In this document: positions 28,767 to 37,074 of the stretch, piece after piece | How the letters are laid out: each line of letters begins with the position of its first letter | Position numbering within the stretch: the first letter of the stretch is position 1 | Origin: Portibacter lacus | GTDB taxonomy: Bacteria > Bacteroidota > Bacteroidia > Chitinophagales > Saprospiraceae | Length of the DNA stretch: 64,000 nt | Reading direction: 5' to 3' | NCBI RefSeq assembly: GCF_021533215.1 | Contig: NZ_JAJNKA010000010.1 | Location: 1-64,000, forward strand | Position numbers and translations under genes: made by a program | Notes under the pieces: generated by a model | Seen by the model: the letters and a program-made list of their open reading frames with translations, nothing else | Told to the model about the DNA's origin: nothing | Database searches by the model: none

Positions 28767-29774
28767 ATGAAAACAGTTATCAGTTTCCTCCTTCTCTTTA
28801 TTTCAGTGATTACTAACGCCCAAAATGTTGGAATCAATCTTGCTAATCCTGTTGAACGCTTTCATATTCAAGATAATAGTAACACGAAATTGTTATTAAG
28901 AACAAGCAGCGGGACTTCCTTTTTTACTGCTGATGCGCCTACTAATTCTGGTCTGTTATTTCGTTCTGGAGGGACAGATAGAGCCTCTATGTTTTATTCC
29001 CCTTTATCCAATTCTCTATCGGCTTCTATAGGACTCAACGGATGGACGATGTCTGCTAATGGAGACTTTAGGGTTAAAGAGCGCGTTTATTCCTTGAATG
29101 ATTTAAGACTTGATGCAACGGAAAGCGTCACCATAGAAGCAAACGGAGCTATGATTAAAATAGACACCGATGGTAATATTCAGATTATAGGAAAAAACAT
29201 AAGTATAGAAGCAGAAGAGAATCTAAATATTTCTGCAGCCAATATAAATATTGAAGCTGAGCAAACTTTGCAGGTAGTTAGTGGGGGAGAAAGTAGCTAT
29301 GCTGCGGGCAGTAGCATGGATTTTGGCGCCTTGAATGATGTCAATTTACTCTCTGGTGGTGATTTCAATGTACAATCTGATAATGTGGATCTCGTTGCCA
29401 CAAAAGCGACTAATATAAATAGCGGAAATGGACTCGCCATTACATCGAGCGATTTAGCAATCAATACCAGTACAAATGCGATTTTTTCAATTGGAAATGG
29501 ATTAGCAATTAATACAGGGCAAGATTTCAATATTACAGTCAATAATAATTTTGCTTTGAATGTAGCGCAGAACTATAATCTCAATATATCACAAAATTAT
29601 GCACTAACTGCTTTAAATATTTGTGCTCAAGCCTCCGCCACAATGAACATACTTGGTAATTTGATAAGATTCAATAACGGAAGTACAGGTTTTGCGATGA
29701 AGGGAGATGCCGTGGAAGTAGGTGGAAAGGTTGGAACTATTACTAGTGGATCGACAACGATTCTTGGTAATTGA
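28767..29774 (+). CDS. Secreted repetitive beta-helix, spike- or fibre-like protein
   Basis: A 335-aa protein from ATG 28767 with a signal peptide (to about residue 18, TNAQ). The N-terminus (NVGINLANPVERFHIQ) is of the tail-fibre-like kind widespread in this phylum. Residues ~115-330 are a run of short, regular beta-strands (VTIEANGAMIKIDTDGN, ISIEAEENLNISA, INIEAEQTLQVVSGG and similar), rich in Asn, Ser and Ala, reminiscent of the triple-stranded beta-helix of phage spikes and VgrG C-termini. The end is FAMKGDAVEVGGKVGTITSG. No other secretion-system gene is nearby, so the resemblance may only be structural. Function unknown. Confidence 0.6.
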   Translation: MKTVISFLLLFISVITNAQNVGINLANPVERFHIQDNSNTKLLLRTSSGTSFFTADAPTNSGLLFRSGGTDRASMFYSPLSNSLSASIGLNGWTMSANGDFRVKERVYSLNDLRLDATESVTIEANGAMIKIDTDGNIQIIGKNISIEAEENLNISAANINIEAEQTLQVVSGGESSYAAGSSMDFGALNDVNLLSGGDFNVQSDNVDLVATKATNINSGNGLAITSSDLAINTSTNAIFSIGNGLAINTGQDFNITVNNNFALNVAQNYNLNISQNYALTALNICAQASATMNILGNLIRFNNGSTGFAMKGDAVEVGGKVGTITSGSTTILGN

Positions 29775-29953
29775 GAATGAAAACATCACAAGCTTGTATG
29801 GATCTAAAAGTAAACTTGACATAAGAAAGGAGCACGATTCTACATATACCGATGAATACGGCCATTTCACAGATTAGGTTCCTTCCTGATCGTAACATTT
29901 CATTATTCTTGTCGTCTAATACTATGATAATGAAAATTCAAAAAAATACAATT

Positions 29954-30772
29954 ATGAAATCACTTTTACTACTCTTTGTTTCCTTTATAGCATTTAATAT
30001 TTCTGCGCAAATCCAGTTAGAGGGAAAAATCATTGACAGCAAAACTTCTCAACCTCAATCATATGTAAACATTGGAGTCATTGGTAAAAACATTGGAACT
30101 GTGTCCGATCGAAATGGCTATTTCAGTCTCCTTGTTCCAGAAGAAAATTACAGCGACAAAATGAGAATTTCTATGATCGGCTATGAATCTATAGAAATGC
30201 AGGTCAACGAAATAGAGAACTTGCTAAAGTCTAATAAAAACATTGACCTAAATCCTTCTAATTATGAAATAGAAGAAGTCGTGATATCAGCAACGAACTT
30301 GAAATCTAAAGAAGTCGGAAATTTGAAACCGAAAAAGAATATTTTTGCTGCTTTCGGTGAAGATAAGTTGGGCAATGAAATGGGGATTGTCATAAAAATA
30401 AAGAAGCGACGAACGATTCTAAAAGATGTTTCCTTTGCCTTAGGAGAAAATCTGAATGATACGGTTCGTTTTAGACTGAATATCTATGATATGGAAAAAG
30501 GAAAGCCTGGAGAGAATTTGTTGAAAGAAAATATAATCATTGAGACGTCTATTGAAAAAGGCATCGTGAAAACTGATTTGTCAAAATATGATATTGTAGT
30601 GGAAGATGATTTCTTATTAAGTATAGAATGGATAGAAGATTATCCGAAAGACACGTTGAGTTTCGGAGCAACCTTATTCAATAAAAGCGTATGGGTTCGA
30701 GAAACGAGTCAAGCTGATCTCGTAAAGATTCCAATATTAGGAATTGGGCTTTCTGCAACAATACTTTATTGA
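29954..30772 (+). CDS. CarboxypepD_reg-like domain protein
   Basis: A 272-aa exported protein from ATG 29954 (signal peptide ending NISAQ). Residues ~22-105 form a CarboxypepD_reg-like beta-sandwich: IQLEGKIIDSKTSQPQSYVN, GTVSDRNGYFSL, ISMIGYESIEM. A linker IEEVVISATNLKSKEVG resembles the plug-preceding part of TonB-dependent receptors but no barrel follows. The C-terminal ~150 residues form an additional beta-rich domain (VSFALGENLNDTVRFRLNIYDM). Such short proteins are common in Bacteroidota, but their role is not established. Confidence 0.7.
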   Translation: MKSLLLLFVSFIAFNISAQIQLEGKIIDSKTSQPQSYVNIGVIGKNIGTVSDRNGYFSLLVPEENYSDKMRISMIGYESIEMQVNEIENLLKSNKNIDLNPSNYEIEEVVISATNLKSKEVGNLKPKKNIFAAFGEDKLGNEMGIVIKIKKRRTILKDVSFALGENLNDTVRFRLNIYDMEKGKPGENLLKENIIIETSIEKGIVKTDLSKYDIVVEDDFLLSIEWIEDYPKDTLSFGATLFNKSVWVRETSQADLVKIPILGIGLSATILY

Positions 30773-30836
30773 AAAAAAAGCGAAATAGATACCATTTTGT
30801 AATTGGGATTCGTATAAAATAAAAGAACATTACACT

Positions 30837-31934
30837 ATGAAGCTTTTCCCCTTGATCATTACCAGTTTAATCCTGCTGGCTTCATGTAATAAAAGCAATC
30901 AGAATTGTGAGAATCCCGACTTTTTCAGTGATGCTGGGAACAGAAATTTTTCAATGGGTTTCACCACTTGGAACTATGATGCAACGGATGAAGCGATAGA
31001 AGACACTTATGATTTTTTAACCTTGCATGGAGATATTTATGCAGAGCAGATCGATGAATTTATTCCATGGGATGCCTGGTTAACCGATACAGAATTACCA
31101 GAGAGATTTGTACAGGTTATTGATTATAAGGTAGCGCATAAAATTCCAGACTCGAAGTTGCTACTTTCGGTTAGTTTACTAGATACCGATCGTTCCGAAT
31201 TGCTTAATGATATCGATGGGACGATACCGGAATATGATAAAATAGATGACGATAAAATAGTCGAGGCTTACGCGAAGCATCTTTTATATCTAATCGATAG
31301 ATTTCAGCCTGATTATCTAGTTATTGCAATGGAAGTTAATGAGTTATATATTAAAGATAATGATAAATGGTTTTCTTATAAAAACTTACATGATGCGATA
31401 CAAGCTAAGATAAATTCATTATATCCGTCGCTTCCACTCGCGGCCTCCGTTACCTTGCATAATTGGTATCAGCCAGAAGTTTCGGATAAAGAAAATTATC
31501 ATGCAGAATTGAGTGAATTGATTGCTGATGGTGATTTTGCAGCGATAAGTTTTTATCCATTTCTAAAAGGAATGCACAAGAAGAGCAAATTCCAAAATGC
31601 TTTTGATTTCTTGCATGAACGGGTTTCTTTGCCAATTCTAATGGTGGAGACGAACCATCTTGCTGAAACGCTAGAGTTAAAGTCATTTAATCTCACGATT
31701 AAGAGTGATGAGTGCGAGCAAAAGGAGTACCTGGAGGTTTTGTTGGAAAATGCGCAGGAAAAGAATTATGAAGGTGTAATCTGGTGGTCTCATCGGGATT
31801 ATGATCAGCTATGGGAAACGTTTCCGGAGGAAGTAAAGGATGTGGGGAAATTGTGGCGAGATACTGGGATTTTAAATGAAGATGGAGATCGAAGGGCGGC
31901 GTTTGATAGCTGGGAGATTGCTTTTCAAAAGTAG
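30837..31934 (+). CDS. Lipoprotein with clan GH-A-like TIM barrel (predicted glycosidase)
   Basis: A 365-aa lipoprotein (lipobox LLASC, Cys17). The mature part reads as a TIM barrel with the two hallmark Glu positions of clan GH-A: LVIAMEVNEL with Asn168-Glu169 as probable acid/base, and PILMVETNH with Glu271 as probable nucleophile. WWSHRDYDQLW near the end fits the last barrel strand. Overall shape recalls GH53-type arabinogalactan endo-galactanases and related families, but I cannot place it in a GH family. Downstream, 36 bp away, lies a TfoX-N gene, probably unrelated in function. Confidence 0.6.
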   Translation: MKLFPLIITSLILLASCNKSNQNCENPDFFSDAGNRNFSMGFTTWNYDATDEAIEDTYDFLTLHGDIYAEQIDEFIPWDAWLTDTELPERFVQVIDYKVAHKIPDSKLLLSVSLLDTDRSELLNDIDGTIPEYDKIDDDKIVEAYAKHLLYLIDRFQPDYLVIAMEVNELYIKDNDKWFSYKNLHDAIQAKINSLYPSLPLAASVTLHNWYQPEVSDKENYHAELSELIADGDFAAISFYPFLKGMHKKSKFQNAFDFLHERVSLPILMVETNHLAETLELKSFNLTIKSDECEQKEYLEVLLENAQEKNYEGVIWWSHRDYDQLWETFPEEVKDVGKLWRDTGILNEDGDRRAAFDSWEIAFQK

Positions 31935-31970
31935 TTTTATGTAAATTGTAATTTTTACAAATAGATAGAT

Positions 31971-32309
31971 ATGGCTTACGATATTGCAGTTGCGGATCGC
32001 TTGAGAAATTATTTCTTGGAAAAGAAGATCACGGATATTGTTGAGAAGAAAATGTTTGGTGGTTTGGCTTTTATGGTCAATGGAAAGATGTGTATAAATG
32101 TAAGCAAGGATCGATTAATGTGTCGTTTTGAGCATAATTTAACAGAAGAGCTTTCGAAGCGGATTGGTTATGAGGCGATGGTGATGAAGGGTAGGGTGTT
32201 AGATGGATATTGTTATGTTCAGCCTGATGGATATGATTATGATGAGGATTTCGAATTTTGGGTGGATTTGTGCTTAGCGTATAATGAAACGGTAAGGGAA
32301 GATAAATAA
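31971..32309 (+). CDS. TfoX N-terminal domain protein
   Basis: A 112-aa single-domain protein matching the TfoX/Sxy N-terminal domain: RLRNYFLEKKITDIVEKKMFGG, then LAFMVNGKMCINVSKDRLMCRF and MKGRVLDGYCYVQPDGY. KKMFGGLAFMVNGKM is the family signature. In gammaproteobacteria the full-length protein is a competence regulator, but stand-alone N-domains are widespread without known function. It starts 36 bp after the lipoprotein gene. Confidence 0.85.
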   Translation: MAYDIAVADRLRNYFLEKKITDIVEKKMFGGLAFMVNGKMCINVSKDRLMCRFEHNLTEELSKRIGYEAMVMKGRVLDGYCYVQPDGYDYDEDFEFWVDLCLAYNETVREDK

Positions 32310-32432
32310 GGTGTCGCACCTACGGAGCTACAAAGACATGGCACCTGCGGTTTTACAAAGGTTGGACTCCGCTGGAGTCGGTATATTTATTGATGATACT
32401 GAATGTTCACTCGTTGGACTCCGTTGCTGTTG
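32310..32432. repeat. Palindromic short-repeat segment between TfoX and response-regulator genes
   Basis: GTTGGACTCC occurs at 32361 and 32413. The first copy extends into a perfect hairpin, GACTCC (32365-32370) and GGAGTC (32374-32379) with a 3-base loop. Related phrases GCACCTACGGAGC (32317) and GCACCTGCGG (32341) flank it. This looks like a cluster of small dispersed palindromes between convergent genes. Confidence 0.5.
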
Positions 32433-32435
32433 GTT

Positions 32436-33086
32436 TCATTCGTCGTTGTTCAGAATATCAAATTCAATCGCCACACGAACAAGGCCAGCGGTATTTCTTA
32501 AGCCCAATTTATTGAGCATATTTCGACGATGTGTTTCCACGGTTCCGAAACTAATGAATAACTTTTTTGCTATCTCGGCGGTTGTGTGCTCATCAACAAT
32601 GAGTGCCAATATCTCCTTTTCGCGACGTGAGAGTTTAGGAAACAATGAATTCTCCTTCTTTTTTATACGGGCCCGTTTAAGATTCATGATCTCAAGTAGG
32701 AGGTCATTCTCAAATACCGTCTTGCCCTCACTGACTTGTATAATGGTTTCAATGATTTCTTTCTGCCCAGCGTTCTTCATCAAATAGGCTCGAATTCCAT
32801 GTTCAATTAAATTCTTAATTAAGTGAGAATCATTTAACATCGAAAGCATGATGACTTTAAGATCTGGAAAATCTTTCTTGACTATCTTTGCTGTCTCAAG
32901 ACCGTTTAATACGGGCATATTAATATCCATGAGCAGAATATCAATTTCATTTTCCGCTAAATATTCTAGCGCTTCTTTCCCATTGTTCACTTCACCAGCA
33001 ATCACAAATCTAGCGTCGTCAGCTAGAATTAACTTTAGGCCTTCTATGACCAATGGATGATCGTCACATAGTAATAATCTTATCAA
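32436..33086 (-). CDS. NarL/LuxR-type response regulator, orphan
   Basis: A 216-aa two-domain regulator. The receiver (1-120) has the acidic pair Asp8-Asp9, phosphoacceptor Asp54 in LLMDINMPVLNG and a Lys in AYLMKNAG. The C-terminal LuxR helix-turn-helix (~150-210) has LSRREKEILALI, TTAEIAKKLFISFGTVETHRRNMLNKL. Sensor-kinase-driven phosphorylation would promote DNA binding. No histidine kinase is encoded in the neighbourhood, so its partner must be elsewhere. It is divergent from the NlpE-like lipoprotein gene, with 187 bp between starts. Confidence 0.95.
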   Translation of the reverse strand: MIRLLLCDDHPLVIEGLKLILADDARFVIAGEVNNGKEALEYLAENEIDILLMDINMPVLNGLETAKIVKKDFPDLKVIMLSMLNDSHLIKNLIEHGIRAYLMKNAGQKEIIETIIQVSEGKTVFENDLLLEIMNLKRARIKKKENSLFPKLSRREKEILALIVDEHTTAEIAKKLFISFGTVETHRRNMLNKLGLRNTAGLVRVAIEFDILNNDE

Positions 33087-33213
33087 GCGTTAGCATTTTT
33101 ATAACTTTAATATAAGGAAGTTTGAACTTATCTGCTGATTTTTTTCTTGGTAAATGGTTTTCTGTACTTTTTCAATTAGCAGCAGATCAAGAGATGAAGA
33201 AAATAAGGGAAGA

Positions 33214-33248
33214 ATTGCAATAAACAACACCAAATGGTACGTTTGGTG
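33214..33248 (+). promoter_or_regulatory. Promoter with overlapping inverted repeat upstream of NlpE-like gene
   Basis: ATTG (33214-33217), 20 bp, then TACGTTTG (33238-33245) is an excellent -33/-7 pair. The -7 box lies inside the inverted repeat CACCAAA (33228-33234) / TTTGGTG (33242-33248), a 7-7-7 arrangement typical of a dimeric regulator site. The start codon follows 25 bp later. Confidence 0.55.
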
Positions 33249-33273
33249 GGTTAATAGTTTTTAATTAAAGGAA

Positions 33274-34368
33274 ATGAGAATAATGAAATTAAGTATGCAA
33301 TCTGCATTAAAAATGATATTTGCTATGATGCTTATCGTATCTGTGATTAGTTGTGGTGAAAAAAATAAGCAAAATGATCTAGGCGAAAGCATTGACATGC
33401 ATACAAGTGAAGAGTCGCTAGACTGGATAGGACCATATAATGGAATACTTCCATGTGCAGATTGTCCTGGAATTGAGACAACATTGACACTACAAGGAAA
33501 TCTGAAATATGAGCTGAAAATGAGATATCAAGAAAAGTCGGAAAAGGTATTTATAGAAACAGGTTCTTTCGAATGGGATGATGCAGGATCAATAATCACA
33601 CTTAATGTGGATGGAAAACCTTCCGAAGATCACCAATATAAAATGATAGAAAATGGCATGCTTAAGTTGGATAATAAAGGGGAAGAAATTTCAGGCGAAC
33701 TTGCACAAATGTATCTTTTAAATAAGAGTGAAGATCAGATGATTAACTTAATGCCTGGGGAGTATATTTATCATGTAAGTAGTATACGCGCTTCATGTGA
33801 AGGCGTAGGCTCGCAAAGTTGTCTTCAGATTCAGAAAGGAAATGAATATAATCCGGATTCGCTCGAATTGTTCTACAGTAGCATCGAAGGATTCGACTAC
33901 CAGGAAGGATTCTTTTATAAGTTAGTAGTCAAGGAAGAGGAGAAAGAAGCAAGTAATGTACCTGCTGATGCTTCTTCTATTTCATATAAATTGGTTCGAA
34001 TTCTAAGCCAGAAAAGAGATGGGAAATTGGCATTGAATGATATCTGGGCGTTAGCGTCATTAAATGGGAATCCAATTAATGTGGCTGATTATCAGAAACA
34101 TCCAGATCTAGAAATAAATCTTAGAGAAAAAAGGGTAATGGGTAACGATGGTTGCAATTCTTTTACGGGATCTTTAGCGAAGGTGGACGATAATTATATA
34201 TCTTTTGGTCAATTAGCTGGAACCAGAATGGCTTGCAAGAATATGGAAGGATCAGATCAAGTTAATGCAAATCTAAATAGTGTCAATGCTTATAAAATCA
34301 ACGGGCTTAAATTGACGTTTTTTAATGCCAATGGGGACGAATTATTGACTTATAAAAAGGTAGACTAA
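33274..34368 (+). CDS. NlpE-N / DUF4377 / META three-domain lipoprotein
   Basis: A 364-aa lipoprotein (lipobox VISC, Cys27). Residues ~50-150 are an NlpE N-terminal domain: WIGPYNGILPCADCPGIETTLTL with CxxC. Residues ~160-245 match DUF4377: ASCEGVGSQSCLQIQKG and FYKLVVKEEEKEASNVPADASS. Residues ~255-360 are a META domain: IWALASLNGNPI, MGNDGCNSFTGS, ISFGQLAGTRMAC. NlpE senses envelope and copper stress in enterobacteria; META/HslJ-type domains occur in heat-shock lipoproteins. An envelope-stress role is inferred. A strong promoter with an overlapping inverted repeat lies directly upstream. Confidence 0.85.
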   Translation: MRIMKLSMQSALKMIFAMMLIVSVISCGEKNKQNDLGESIDMHTSEESLDWIGPYNGILPCADCPGIETTLTLQGNLKYELKMRYQEKSEKVFIETGSFEWDDAGSIITLNVDGKPSEDHQYKMIENGMLKLDNKGEEISGELAQMYLLNKSEDQMINLMPGEYIYHVSSIRASCEGVGSQSCLQIQKGNEYNPDSLELFYSSIEGFDYQEGFFYKLVVKEEEKEASNVPADASSISYKLVRILSQKRDGKLALNDIWALASLNGNPINVADYQKHPDLEINLREKRVMGNDGCNSFTGSLAKVDDNYISFGQLAGTRMACKNMEGSDQVNANLNSVNAYKINGLKLTFFNANGDELLTYKKVD

Positions 34369-34373
34369 TTGCA

Positions 34374-34568
34374 ATGCGGCGCGTAACAATGGAAGAATAT
34401 TTACTGAATCCTAAGCGATATGAATTAAAGAGTGGCTCAGTCGAAGGTGCGCCATTGTGTCCCTACGGAAATCTTTTCGAATGGGTAGGTTATGACAAAG
34501 TGGAAGAAGAATTTATTCGTTTTACGAAATCAGTTTTTAAAAAGTTAGTCAAAAAGAAACAAAGTTAA
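34374..34568 (+). CDS. Small hypothetical protein
   Basis: A 64-aa frame that starts 5 bp after the preceding stop codon, so it could be translated from the same transcript. It contains NPKRYELKSGSVEGAPLCPYG, FEWVGYDKVEEEFIRFTKSVFKKL and a lysine-rich end. No signal peptide or membrane segment is seen. An internal ATG at 34389 is an alternative start. I do not recognise the family. Evidence for reality is its position and balanced composition. Confidence 0.5.
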   Translation: MRRVTMEEYLLNPKRYELKSGSVEGAPLCPYGNLFEWVGYDKVEEEFIRFTKSVFKKLVKKKQS

Positions 34569-34664
34569 AGAGCTTAATCAATTCCTTAAGGGAAGTGCTA
34601 ATTGGTAAAAATTCTCAGTTTAATTTAGTATTTTAGAGACCTCATGTCTTTAATTTAGAAATTG

Positions 34665-35522
34665 ATGAAAATTATTCAACTGTTCGTACTATTTAGTTTT
34701 GTGTCTAGTCTTCAAGCCCAATCAGGAAAAGTGATGGATAACCTCTCCATGTCATCTAAGATTCTTGATAGCGAGCGTAAATATGCCATTTATCTTCCAC
34801 CAGATTATGAAACATCTGAAAGGAGTTATCCAGTACTGTACTTATTGCATGGTGCAGGTGATGACCATACAGGTTGGGTACAATTCGGTGAAGTATTAAG
34901 AATTACGGATGAGGCAATAAAGGATGGAAGTTCAACAGCTATGATCATTGTAATGCCAGATGCTAATTCAGGACAAAGAGGTTATTACAATAATATAAAT
35001 GGAAAATGGAATTATGAAGATTTCTTTTTCGAAGAATTCATGCCTCATGTAGAAGGGAAATTTAGAATTAAACAAGAGAAGCGATATCGAGCAATAGCTG
35101 GATTATCTATGGGCGGAGGAGGCTCATTCATCTATGCCTTACACAGACCTGATTTATTTTCTTCTGCTTGTCCATTAAGTGCTTGGGTTGGGTTTCAGAC
35201 TGTAGAAGAGTTTAAGCAACGAGGATTAGAAAAGGATTCAAATTACACTGAAGAGCAAATACAATCTTATTTTCATAAATACAATGCGATTTCTCAAGTA
35301 GATCAAAAACCATTAGAAGGGACAAAATCTGTTCGATGGTTCATCGATTGTGGAGATGATGATTTTTTGTACGAGGGAAATAGTTTAATTCATATTAGTA
35401 TGAAGAAAAAAGATATTTTTCATGAATATAGAGTAAGAAATGGAGGGCATTCATGGACTTATTGGCGGGAATCTTTGCCAGTAGTTCTAAGTTTTGTCTC
35501 TGATACATTTCACCAGCGATAA
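34665..35522 (+). CDS. Secreted esterase of alpha/beta hydrolase fold (esterase D / feruloyl-esterase type)
   Basis: A 285-aa protein from ATG 34665 with signal peptide (SLQAQ, residue ~19). It has the oxyanion region YPVLYLLHGAGDDHTGW, nucleophile elbow GLSMGG with Ser148, acid in CGDDDFLYEG and the histidine in RNGGHSWTYW, a full Ser-Asp-His set. The architecture matches the putative esterase (Esterase_PF00756) family, which includes feruloyl and acetylxylan esterases and antigen-85-type enzymes. Substrate is unknown; secretion suggests an extracellular ester such as acylated polysaccharide. Confidence 0.85.
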   Translation: MKIIQLFVLFSFVSSLQAQSGKVMDNLSMSSKILDSERKYAIYLPPDYETSERSYPVLYLLHGAGDDHTGWVQFGEVLRITDEAIKDGSSTAMIIVMPDANSGQRGYYNNINGKWNYEDFFFEEFMPHVEGKFRIKQEKRYRAIAGLSMGGGGSFIYALHRPDLFSSACPLSAWVGFQTVEEFKQRGLEKDSNYTEEQIQSYFHKYNAISQVDQKPLEGTKSVRWFIDCGDDDFLYEGNSLIHISMKKKDIFHEYRVRNGGHSWTYWRESLPVVLSFVSDTFHQR

Positions 35523-35641
35523 ACATTATTTCTAGAATTTTGTCAGTGCTTTTGTCTGCGAATAAAGAATGACTTAATCTGTCCTTGAAATTTATTAACT
35601 TAGAGTCAAATAATTTCTGTTGGTTTTAAAATAGTTGATAA

Positions 35642-36916
35642 ATGGATACGTATGCTCAGGTATTGATGGTTGCCATACCATTTTTTATTTTGCTGATCAT
35701 TATTGAGGCATTTTACTCTTGGCGGATAGGGAAGTTATCGTATAATGGAATGGATACCATATCTAGTTTAAGTTCTGGGACGACGAATACCTTGAAGAGT
35801 GTGCTGAAACTTAGTGTTGTCATTGTTAGCTATGCTTGGTTCGTTGATAAAGTGGCGCTGACTGAAATTAAGATTACATGGCTAGTCTGGCTGTTGAGTT
35901 TTATTGCTATCGATTTCGCAAGTTACTGGAGTCATCGATTGAATCACAGCATCAATATTTTCTGGAATCAACATATTGTTCACCACAGCAGCGAGGAGTT
36001 TAATCTAGCTTGCGCACTCCGTCAACCTATTTCGAATATTATCGGCTATGGATTTATCTTCTTACTTCCAGCCGCATTGTTGGGACTTCCTGCTAAAGTA
36101 ATAGCAGTCATAGCACCGATCCACTTATTTATGCAATTCTGGTATCATACGGTTCACATTCCGAAATTAGGATGGTTAGAGTATCTCATCGTCACTCCTT
36201 CGCAGCATAGAGTTCATCATGCGATTAATGATATTTACATTGACAAAAACCTATCTGCAATATTTTGCGTGTGGGATAGAATATTCGGTACTTTTCAAGA
36301 AGAATTGGATGAAGAACCATGTGTTTATGGAGTGAAGAAACCAGTAATTACATGGAATCCGATTAAGATTAATTGGATGCATATGTGGCAAATTACCAAA
36401 GATGCATGGCGAACTAAAAATTGGAAAGACAAATTTAGAGTTTGGTTTATGCCTACAGGATGGCGTCCGGAAGATGTCTCTATACAATATCCTATTACCT
36501 ATGAAAAGGATCCTCATGCTCAAGTAAAGTATGCTCCGGCGAGTTCGAAGTCATTGAAGAATTGGTCTTGGTTTCAATATGTTTTTTCCACGTTATTAAT
36601 GATTCACATGTTGACACAGATTGACAAAATAGGATTCCCATACTTATTTGTTTATGGTGGCTTCCTCTTTGTGCTGATCTATAGCTATTCTTCTTTGATG
36701 GATCATGAAACGAAAGCAGTGTGGATTGAAATTGGGAAATCAATCATGGGACTAAGCATTATTATAAGCACCGGAAGTTGGTTTTACTTGGAAGAAATGC
36801 TACCTGGAGCGAATCTGTTAATGGCACTTTACTTTCTAGTCTCTCCTGTAGTTGTTTATTACTTATCAAAGCAAACAGCGGCTGTGAAAGTAAGTGACTT
36901 GTCTGTAGGTAGGTAA
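35642..36916 (+). CDS. Sterol desaturase / fatty acid hydroxylase family membrane protein
   Basis: A 424-aa integral membrane protein. The fatty acid hydroxylase domain (about 80-230) has the di-iron histidine clusters: SHRLNH (HxxxH), HIVHHSSEEFN (HxxHH) and HRVHHA (HxxHH) after a spacer helix. The C-terminal ~140 residues add several transmembrane segments (WFQYVFSTLLMIHML, FVYGGFLFVLIYSY, SPVVVYYL), making the protein longer than typical ~270-aa members. The family oxidises lipids at membranes. Substrate cannot be inferred. It stands alone. Confidence 0.9.
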   Translation: MDTYAQVLMVAIPFFILLIIIEAFYSWRIGKLSYNGMDTISSLSSGTTNTLKSVLKLSVVIVSYAWFVDKVALTEIKITWLVWLLSFIAIDFASYWSHRLNHSINIFWNQHIVHHSSEEFNLACALRQPISNIIGYGFIFLLPAALLGLPAKVIAVIAPIHLFMQFWYHTVHIPKLGWLEYLIVTPSQHRVHHAINDIYIDKNLSAIFCVWDRIFGTFQEELDEEPCVYGVKKPVITWNPIKINWMHMWQITKDAWRTKNWKDKFRVWFMPTGWRPEDVSIQYPITYEKDPHAQVKYAPASSKSLKNWSWFQYVFSTLLMIHMLTQIDKIGFPYLFVYGGFLFVLIYSYSSLMDHETKAVWIEIGKSIMGLSIIISTGSWFYLEEMLPGANLLMALYFLVSPVVVYYLSKQTAAVKVSDLSVGR

Positions 36917-37074
36917 GGTTGTTTTTATTTTAATAGATCTTATATCTTCATCATTCCGCTCATATTGCATTATTCGTTAATTCTCTAGAGAAAATATTAT
37001 TTGGAAAAAAATGCATGTAAAATTTATTTGTTAAAAGAAAAAAGATATTTTTAGTACTAAGTAAAATTAACCCT

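Noticed and set aside
28767-29774. Type VI secretion VgrG spike
   Set aside because: A cleavable signal peptide and the absence of other T6SS or phage-like contractile genes argue against it; only the strand pattern is similar.
32311-32787. Plus-strand open frame of 158 codons
   Set aside because: It covers the palindromic repeats and the antisense of the response regulator C-terminus; no domain is recognisable.
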